Source of the DNA: Plasmopara viticola
Lineage: Eukaryota; Oomycota; Peronosporomycetes; Peronosporales; Peronosporaceae
Assembly (NCBI GenBank): GCA_001695595.3
Contig: MBPM02000168.1
Coordinates: forward strand, 22,897-86,896
Direction of reading: 5' to 3'
DNA length: 64,000 bases
The stretch's first letter is position 1, and each line of letters begins with the position of its first letter. Shown one piece after another: positions 57,011-64,000 of the stretch. The notes under the pieces are model-generated. The model was not told where the DNA came from and did no database searches. It worked only from the letters and a program-made list of their open reading frames with translations. The position numbers and the translations under genes were made by a program.

Positions 57011-57312
57011 TGTTGTAAGAAGCACTTGTGCTGTAGATGGCAAAATGCAAAAGTGAATATATTTAAAAGGTCCTTAGTTCACAACTACATGCTACCCCTA
57101 AGCCAATGATTTATCGAAGTCAATCAGAGAGACTTACAATCCGGGCGCAATCATCTTCCCATCCGGGCGCAATCATCTTCCCATCCTGAAACCGATCTTT
57201 TGCCCATCTTGAACCCGCTCATTCAGTCGGTCATCAATTGATTGTAGATACCCGTACTTGCCGATATATAGCCGCTGGTCGAGGCGTTTCTGCGCCAGCA
57301 TCTTCGACAACA
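57011..57312 (-). repeat. 3' LTR of A9
   Basis: 302 bp, two 22-bp units, several substitutions relative to the A7 LTR (for example CTACCCCTAAGCC, TTATCGAAGTC). Confidence 0.88.
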
Positions 57313-60300
57313 CTCCCACTCGACTCGACAGCCTTTTGTGCTTGAATGCCGAGCATGCTTCGTAGTTTGCAGAATTGCGTAGCTGGAATTGACTTCGTCA
57401 TGATATCGGCCGGCATATCCTGAGTTGGACAGTACTCGAGCACCACTTGATTGGCTTAACCTTCTCGCGCACGAAATGGTATCGAATGTCGATGTGCTTA
57501 GTGCGCTTGTGAAACTCCGAGTTCTTGGTCAGCGCGATCGAGCCTTGGTTGTCTTCATAAATCTTGATCGCATCGTCGTTGCTTATTTCGCCGAGTTCGC
57601 ATAGAAAAGTCTTTAGCCGCACTGCTTCTTGTGTAGCCTCCGAAAGGGCCATGTATTCGGCTTCGGTCGATGTAAGCGCCGCCGTCCGCTGTTTCTTGCT
57701 TCGCCAGCTGATACATCCGCCATTTAGCTTGAACAACTATCCGCTTGTGCTTCTGCGAGACTCAACGTCTCCAGCCCAATCTGCATCTGAATAGCCCATT
57801 AGCTTTGCGGTGCCGTTGCGCGTAAATTCGAGTCCATATGTTGGTGTTGCTTGAAGATACCGCATTACGCGCTTGAGAGCTTGCCAGTGTGTTGGACAGG
57901 GATCCGACGCAAATTGACTGAGGGCACCTACTGCCGCAGCGAGGTCCGGACGCGTCGCCACCATCAAGTACATGATAGCTCCGACAGCACTTCGGTAAGG
58001 CACATTCTTCATGGTTTCTTCATGTTTGTAGCCGCCCTCGCACATATTCTTTTTCAACTCGAGTCCAGGGTCTTGAGGCGTCCTCACAGGCTTACTTTCT
58101 CGCATGCCAAACTTGATTAATATTGACTTCAGGAAATTTTTTGCCGCATCGTCACTTGGCCAGCCTTGTGGTCGACCTTGATCTCAACACCGAGAAAATA
58201 CCTAAGTTCACCAAGATCTGTCATCTCAAACCGATTGCTCAGCATGCGCTTAGTCGATTCAATGAGCTCTTCGTTGCCACTTGCGATGATAAGGTCGTCA
58301 ACGTAAAGAACCACAAAAGCCATGTCACCATTACCATTCCGTTTGACGTACACACAATGGTCTGAGTCGCACTTGATAAAACCAATCTTGAGCATGAAAT
58401 CATCAATGGTTTGGTTCACATGCGAGGTGACTGTTTTAAGCCGTACAACGATCGCTTGAGCTTGCAAACGTAGTCGGGGTGAGTTGCGTCAACGTATCCG
58501 TCCGGCTGTGTCATATAGATGTCTTCATCGAGCATACCGTTCAGAAACGCTGTCTTCACATCCATTTGGTGAAGCAAAAGATTGTACCTGGCTGCCAAAC
58601 TCAGCACGATCCGAATCGAGGTGAACTTGGCCACAGGTGCGAAAGTTTCCTCATAGTCGATGCCAAACTTCTGCGAAAACCCTTTGCAACCAGTCGAGCC
58701 TTGTATCGCTCAACTCGACCATCCTGGTTTTCTTTGACACGAAACACCCATCTGCAGCCGATTGCTTTGCGTCTTTTGGCAGTTGCACGATATCCCAAGT
58801 GTCATTTTAAACAGCGAGTCGATCTCCGAGTCACATGCTGTTTTCCATTTGCTTGCGTTCTTGGATTCCATAGCCGACTTGAACGTAGTTGGCATATCTC
58901 CCCCTGAATCCATGACGTAAGCAGCTTCAAAGCTTGAGCCATCTTGAGCTGCTGCTGACATCTCATCAAGGCCTTGGTTTCTGCTATACCGAGTAGAGTG
59001 CGTGTTGTAATGTGCGAACCGCTTGGCATTTCTTGTTTCAGTAGCCTTCTCCAACGAATCCGTTCGCTGGTGTCTCTTGTTACCACTTTCATCGCTTTCT
59101 TCCATTTCCGCATCATCGTTTTGAACTTGGTCCTCATGCTGCGAGTCCTCATCCGTTGTATTTTCATCATGTATGTAGACTTCCTCTTGACGATAATCAT
59201 GCTTTCCAATGTCGAAAACGTCTTCCATGAATTGCGCGTCTCGGCTTACCAGCACACGACCACTCTTGATTTCCTCGAACGATACGCTTTTTCATGATCC
59301 GAATACCGATAAATCGACAGCGAACCGATCGGCATCAAACTTTGCGCGCTTTTCTTTAGGCACCGTCACATACGCATGACAACCAAAGACTTTCAGATTC
59401 GCAAGCAATGGCTTCTTTCCCGTCCAAGCTTGATATGGCGAAATGTCTTGATTGAGAGCGCGTTGGACACCGATTTCGAAGAAACATAGCCGTCATGACT
59501 GCTTCACCCCAGTACACCTTCGTCAATCCAGCATGCTCCATCATGCAGCGTGCACATTCCACCAATGTTCTGTTCATTCGCTCCGCACTCCGTTAAGCTG
59601 AGGAGTGTAGGGCGGCGTAAATTTCTGCACGATTCCATGATTGCTGCAAAACTTGGCCATTTCGCTCGAAGTGTACTCTCCGCCATTATCACTGCGAAGC
59701 GTTTTCACTCGCTTTCCTGTTTGGTTTCGGCAAGAACGACAAAATTTGCGAATTTCGCGGCTACTTCCGACTTGTTTCGCAGCAAGTAAACCATGCAAAA
59801 ATGTGACTTGTCATCAATAAATGTGACAAAGTAACGCTTTCCACCAAAAGTCGATGTCTGCATCGGCCCACACACATCGCTGTGAATTACCTCAAGCAGT
59901 TGCTTTGAACGGCTTGGTGACAAATTTGAGAAACTCACTCTCGTTTGTTTACCGAGTGAGCACCCGTCACACTTCTCCCACTGTTTAACTGAACCCATGT
60001 CAAGTCCGTAGCCGATCTTTTTCTTAATCATAGTGTCGAGACCACCATAGCTAATATGACCAAATCGAAGGTGCCAGAGGTACGAATTGGTGTCCCCATG
60101 GCATCCCGACGAAGTTATCACATTAGCCTCATCCGGAAGAAGTGGCGTCATGCAGAGCTTGAACAGGCCTTTGCCTTCGCGAGCACCAAGTTTCCACTTG
60201 AGGCCCTTGGTCATAGCAAAACAACTTCATGCTCAACGTCACGGCGCCAACATCCTTCGTAAACCGGCCGACTGAAAATAAATTTCGAGAAAGCTTTGGG

Positions 60301-61398
60301 ATATACCACACACCAGTAAGCAGTCCCTTCTTTATACCATGTGGAGTGTGCATTGACATCACGATGTCGCCGACCCAATCGCTTGCACCACTCCATCGTC
60401 TGCAAGATGCACATCCCTCGGCGTAATTGTCTTGAAATTTCGCATGAATTTCTTGGAACTCGTCATGTGCTGCGTCGCTCCAGAGTCAATCAGCCACACT
60501 TCACCCGATTTGGGAATGCTGTCTCCAGCCGAAAAGAGAAAATCGCCATTGTCATCATCGACTTGCGCGATATTCGCTCGTTGCGATTTCTGTCGCTCAC
60601 CATTCTCGCGAATTCGAACTGGACACTTGGCAATCCAATGTCCTTGTTCCCCACAGTAGTGGCACGCGCTGACCTTTTGCACTGGTCGCCCACCCTTACG
60701 CTTGCTGTAGTCATTCGCCAAAAACGCTTGCCCTTGACCATGCGCAGCTCCATCGGCCCCAATACCTTGTTCCTTTCGTTTCATGTCTTCATGCAATAGT
60801 CGAGATGTCACGAGCTCCCACGACAGCGAGTCCGATCTCGACTCCAAAGCTGTTATAAGAAATGAAAATGACTCACTCAAACTCCCAAGAAGCGTGATCA
60901 CCAAGTCATCCTCTGTTACCGGAGCACCCACTGCGTCGAGCTGTTCCGCCAGAGTCTTCATCTTGTTATATGCGCGAGCACATCATCACCTTCGTCCATC
61001 TTGGCCGTGAAGAAACGACGACGAAGAAAGAGCTTGTTCGCTAAGCTCTTCTTCTCGAAGTGGCCTTCGAGCCGTGACCATGCATCATGCGCTCCAGTTG
61101 CCGAGCGCACAAGAGGCAGCTGCGAATCTTCCATCGCGAGACAGATGATCGCAAGCGCCTTTCTTGACTTGCGCTTAAACGTCAGCTGGTCCAAGGCCGT
61201 TGTCAAGTCCTCCATCTTGACTTCCCCACTCGCTACCTCCCATAGGTCCCGCTCCTCAAGCACCATCTGCATCTTGAACTTCCATGTGTGGAAGTTTGTT
61301 CCATCGAACTTGTTGATGCGTGAGTTGGTGGCGGCGGCGATGTCCATAGCGAAAGCGTAGTCGGTGTCGGGGGCAGAGTTGGCGGAGCTTGGGCTCAT
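57258..61398 (-). pseudogene. A9 gag-pol with many single-base deletions
   Basis: Minus strand from MSPSSANSA at 61398 (primer-binding site 61387-61402). All lineage A domains are recognisable at the same spacing as A7. The frame breaks roughly every 100-600 bases through single missing bases (near 60968, 60372, 60235, 60224, 59728, 59585, 59460, 59330, 59307, 59281, 58806, 58677, 58417, 58137, 57457), and there is a TAG in SGYLFKL near 57739. Unlike A3 and A7, this copy has the complete SDADWAGD motif of RNase H. Many of the deletions may be sequencing errors. Confidence 0.85.
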
Positions 61399-61402
61399 AA
61401 CC

Positions 61403-61680
61403 TGTTGTAAGAAGCACTTGTGCTGTAGATGGCAAAATGCAAAGTGAATATATTTAAAGGTCCTTAGTTCACAACTACATGCTACCTCTAAGCCAATGAT
61501 TTATCTAAGCCAATCAGAACGACTCACCATCCGGGCGCAATCATCTTCCCATCCCGAAACTGATCTTTTGCCCATCTTGAACCCGCTCATTCAGTCAGTC
61601 ATCAATTGATTGCAGATACCCGTACTTACCGATATATAGCCGCTGGTCGAGGCGTTTCTGCGCCAGCATCTTCGACAACA
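61403..61680 (-). repeat. 5' LTR of A9
   Basis: 278 bp, same as 46187-46465 except for one missing base near 61456 and no ATTTCAAAGG variant. Followed by ATACA. Confidence 0.9.
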
Positions 61681-62942
61681 ATACACAGTTTAAACAGCCC
61701 TTTGCCTCGCGAGCTCCAAGCTTCCACTGCATTCCTTTGCCTGCGCAAAACAGCCATCGGCTTCAAACGTGACTGGTCCAACATCTTTTGTAAATCGTCC
61801 AACAGAGAAAAGATTGCGCGATAGCTTTGGAATATGCCATACTCCACGAAGCATGCCTTCTTGTTTCCGTGGGCCGTCTTCAGAGACATTATAATGTCGC
61901 CAGTCCGATCGCTTGAACAACACCGTCGTCTGCGAGATGTACATCCACCGGAGGAATTTCCTTGTAATTTCTCATGAACTCTCTTGAAAAAGTCATGTGC
62001 TGCGTTGCACCCGAGTCAACCAGCCATACGCAACTCGACTTGGTGGTGCTTGAGTTTCCACCAACGCGAGAAAGAATCACCAGAGTCGACTTCGCTCTGC
62101 GCGATATTTGCACGCTGTGCTGGCCGTTGTCGATCTGCGTTTTCACGAATTCTCACGGGGCACTTGGCGATCCAATGCCCGTGTTCTCCACAGTAATGGC
62201 ACGCACTGCTGGCCTTAGCAGTCGCTTGTCGTCCCTTGCGCCGTCCGTTGTCCGACGTCACAAACGCTTGTCCTTGCCCGTGCGCGGCTCCATCGACGCC
62301 GCCACCTTGTTCCTTGCGTTTCATCTCTTCGTGTAACAGACGCGACGTCACAAGCTCCCATGTCAGCGTGTCCGAGCGCGACTCCAGCGCCGTGATGAGG
62401 AACTGGTACGAATCACACAGACTTCCAAGAAGCGTGATTACCAGGTCGTCCTCACTCACCGGGGCGCCCACCGCGTCAAGCTGCTCGGCCAACGTCTTGA
62501 GCTTGTTGATGTGCTCTAGCACACGTCGCCATCCTCCATCATCGTCGTGAAGAACCTGCGACGAAGGAAGAGCTTGTTTGCCAGGCTCCTCTTCTCGAAG
62601 TGTCTTCCAATCTTGACCATGCATCATACGCATCCTTGGCCGAGCGAACCAGAGGCAGCTGCGAGTCCTCCATCGCAAGACAGATTATCGCCAGCGCCTT
62701 TCGAGCCTTACGCTTAAAGGTCGACTGGTCCATCGGGTTACTCAGCTGCTCAAGCTTTATCTCCCGCTCGCAACTTCCCAGAGGTCGCGCTCCTCCAACA
62801 CCATTCGCATCTTGAACTTCCACGTATGGAAGTTCGTTCCGTCGAACTTGTTGATTCGGCTCGGTGTGGCGTCCATGGTGGCGGCGAAGGCGGTGTCAGA
62901 GGCGGGGGCGAAGAAGGCAGAGTCTGCGGGGCTTGGGCTCAT
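61681..62942 (-). pseudogene. Second copy of the A5 gag-protease block
   Basis: Near-identical to 46466-47736, from MSPSPADSAFF at 62942 (primer-binding site 62931-62946). Zinc knuckle CHYCGEHGHWIAKC and protease DSGATQHM are visible. The frame is broken by single-base losses near 61707, 61734, 61857, 61905, 62525, 62605 and 62764 and a small rearrangement near 62066. Confidence 0.87.
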
Positions 62943-62946
62943 AACC

Positions 62947-63244
62947 TATTGAATAAAAGGTCACTTGAGCTGAAGATGGCAAAATGCAAAGTAAATATAT
63001 TTAGAAGTCCTTAATTCGCAACTACATGCTACCTCTAAGCCAATGTTTTATCTAAGCCAATCAGAATGACTCACCATCCGGGCGCAATCATCTTCCCATC
63101 CGGGCGCAATCATCTTCCCGAAACCGATCTTTTGCCCATCTTGAACCCGCTCCTTCAAGCAGTCATCAACTGATTGCAGATACCGGTACTTACCGATATG
63201 TAGTCGCTGGTCGAGGCGTTTCTTTCACAGCATCTTCGACAACA
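62947..63244 (-). repeat. Second copy of the shared A5/A8 LTR
   Basis: 298 bp, matches 47741-48037 with one added A (ATAAAAGG) and a G/A change. Neighbours on both sides are the same as there. Confidence 0.9.
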
Positions 63245-64000
63245 CTCCCACTCGACTCGTCTGCCTTCGCCTTCTGTATACCAAGCTTGCTTCGGAGTAC
63301 ACAAAACTGCATAGCAGGAATCGGCTTGGTCATTATGTCGGCTAGCATGTCGAGAGTAGAGATGTACTTGAGAATCACTTGACCATCTTCAATCTTTTCA
63401 CGTACAAAATGGTATCGAATGTCGATGTGCATGGTTCGTTTATGAGCCTCCGGTTTCTTCGCTAGTGCAATCGAGCCTTGATTATCTTCATAAATCTTGA
63501 TCGCTGCATCCGGGACATCTCGCCCAACTCACACAAAAACGCCTCGAGCCATATTGCCTCTTGCGTAGCCTCTGACAATGCCATGTATTCAGCTTCCGTA
63601 GACGATGGTGCCATCGTACGCTGTTTCTTGCTCTTCCAGCTGACGCATCCCGCTCATCATAAAGGCGTAGCCGCTTGTACTCCTTCGCGACATTGTATAT
63701 CCGGCCCAGTCCGCATCCGAAAATCCTTGCAATTGATCATGATTCGCCGCTTGAAATTCAATGCCGTGCGTCCTTGTCCCTTGAATATACCTGAAGACTC
63801 TTTTTAATGCTTGCCAGTGTGTCGAACATGGGTCTGCTGCAAATTGACTGAGTACTCCCACTGCCGCAGCGAGATTCGGACGCGTGCCGACCATAAGGTA
63901 CATCAGGCAACCAAAAGCATTTCGATATGGCACACCGGTCATAGTTTCACCGTGTTTGCATCCTCCTTCGCACTTTGACTTGGTAAGTTTGAGTCCTGGA
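63190..64000 (-). pseudogene. Second copy of A8 RNase H and RT 3' part, cut by window end
   Basis: Matches 47983-48793: RT connection (VPYRNAFGCLMYLMVGTRPNL), RNase H ([38 protein letters not shown]), ending in the LTR at 63190. Two further small losses, near 63511 and 63650, break the frame. It continues beyond 64000. Confidence 0.87.

Larger units (their letters stand above)
57011..61680 (-). mobile_element. A9: lineage A element, A7 family, recombinant or misjoined
   Basis: LTRs 57011-57312 (302 bp) and 61403-61680 (278 bp). The flanks do not match: AGCAT on the left, in A11, and ATACA on the right, in an A5-like integrase gene exactly as for A7. The left 0.8 kb differs from A7 by many substitutions, while from about 58150 rightward it is near-identical to A7 apart from single-base deletions. 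It therefore joins the left end of one insertion to the right end of another. Confidence 0.85.
58150..64000. repeat. Long direct repeat, right copy (continues past window)
   Basis: Copy of 42930-48793. Of roughly 25 differences I could list, almost all are single-base deletions in this copy, often in short runs (CCC to CC, AAA to AA), with very few substitutions. Confidence 0.88.

Overview
The window is a pure transposon nest. I find no host gene, rRNA or functional tRNA gene, and essentially every base belongs to Ty1/copia LTR retrotransposons (order LTR-integrase-RT-RNase H) in both orientations, plus one tRNA-derived SINE. The elements are eukaryotic. The dense Copia nest and the tRNA-derived SINE would fit an oomycete such as a Phytophthora relative, but without a host gene this is only a moderate-confidence inference.

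Two Copia lineages alternate. Lineage A has a gag with an INKFDGT..HTWKFKMQMVLEERDLW core, a CHYCGEHGHWIAKC-type zinc knuckle, DSGATQHM protease and RNase H ending in ESSGSV. Lineage B has a gag with [18 protein letters not shown], [14 protein letters not shown], DSGATHHI and an ORF ending in ACSH/ACSY. Both are single-ORF elements of about 1360-1380 residues. Both use a primer-binding site, GGTTATGAGCCC.., that matches the anticodon arm of initiator tRNA-Met and contains the gag start codon itself.

Layout (my labels): 1-122 lineage B integrase scrap (-); 123-4214 A1, decayed (+), cut by B1; 4215-5924 B1 LTR plus gag (+); 5925-6258 inverted lone A-type LTR; 6259-12992 A2 pol (+), interrupted by complete B3 (7225-11843, target duplication AGTGC); 12993-14189 A3 (-), inserted in the 3' LTR of A2 and itself cut by B2. 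From 14842 the block starting at 4861 is repeated almost exactly to 25489, as a tandem duplication whose junction is a B2/B1 chimeric gag (14545-15861). 24838-33901 is B2 (+), a composite with two long ORFs and an internal LTR, flanked by CTGAG. A3 resumes at 33902-34052.

34053-57010 is a minus-strand array of elements sharing LTRs (A5, A8, A10, A11). A5 contains two young insertions: A6 (36763-41403, +, duplication GTGGC, intact 1376-residue polyprotein) and A7 (41802-46465, -, duplication ATACA). A10 carries the SINE (56183-56347). A9 (57011-61680) and everything to 64000 repeat the 42.9-48.8 kb block, differing mainly by single-base deletions.

A6 is the one element that looks competent by sequence. 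The first B2 ORF (25193-29272) is also open but has a changed acidic residue in RNase H. The rest carry frameshifts, stops or truncations. Nesting order gives relative ages: A2 before A3, A3 before A5 and B2, A5 before A6 and A7.
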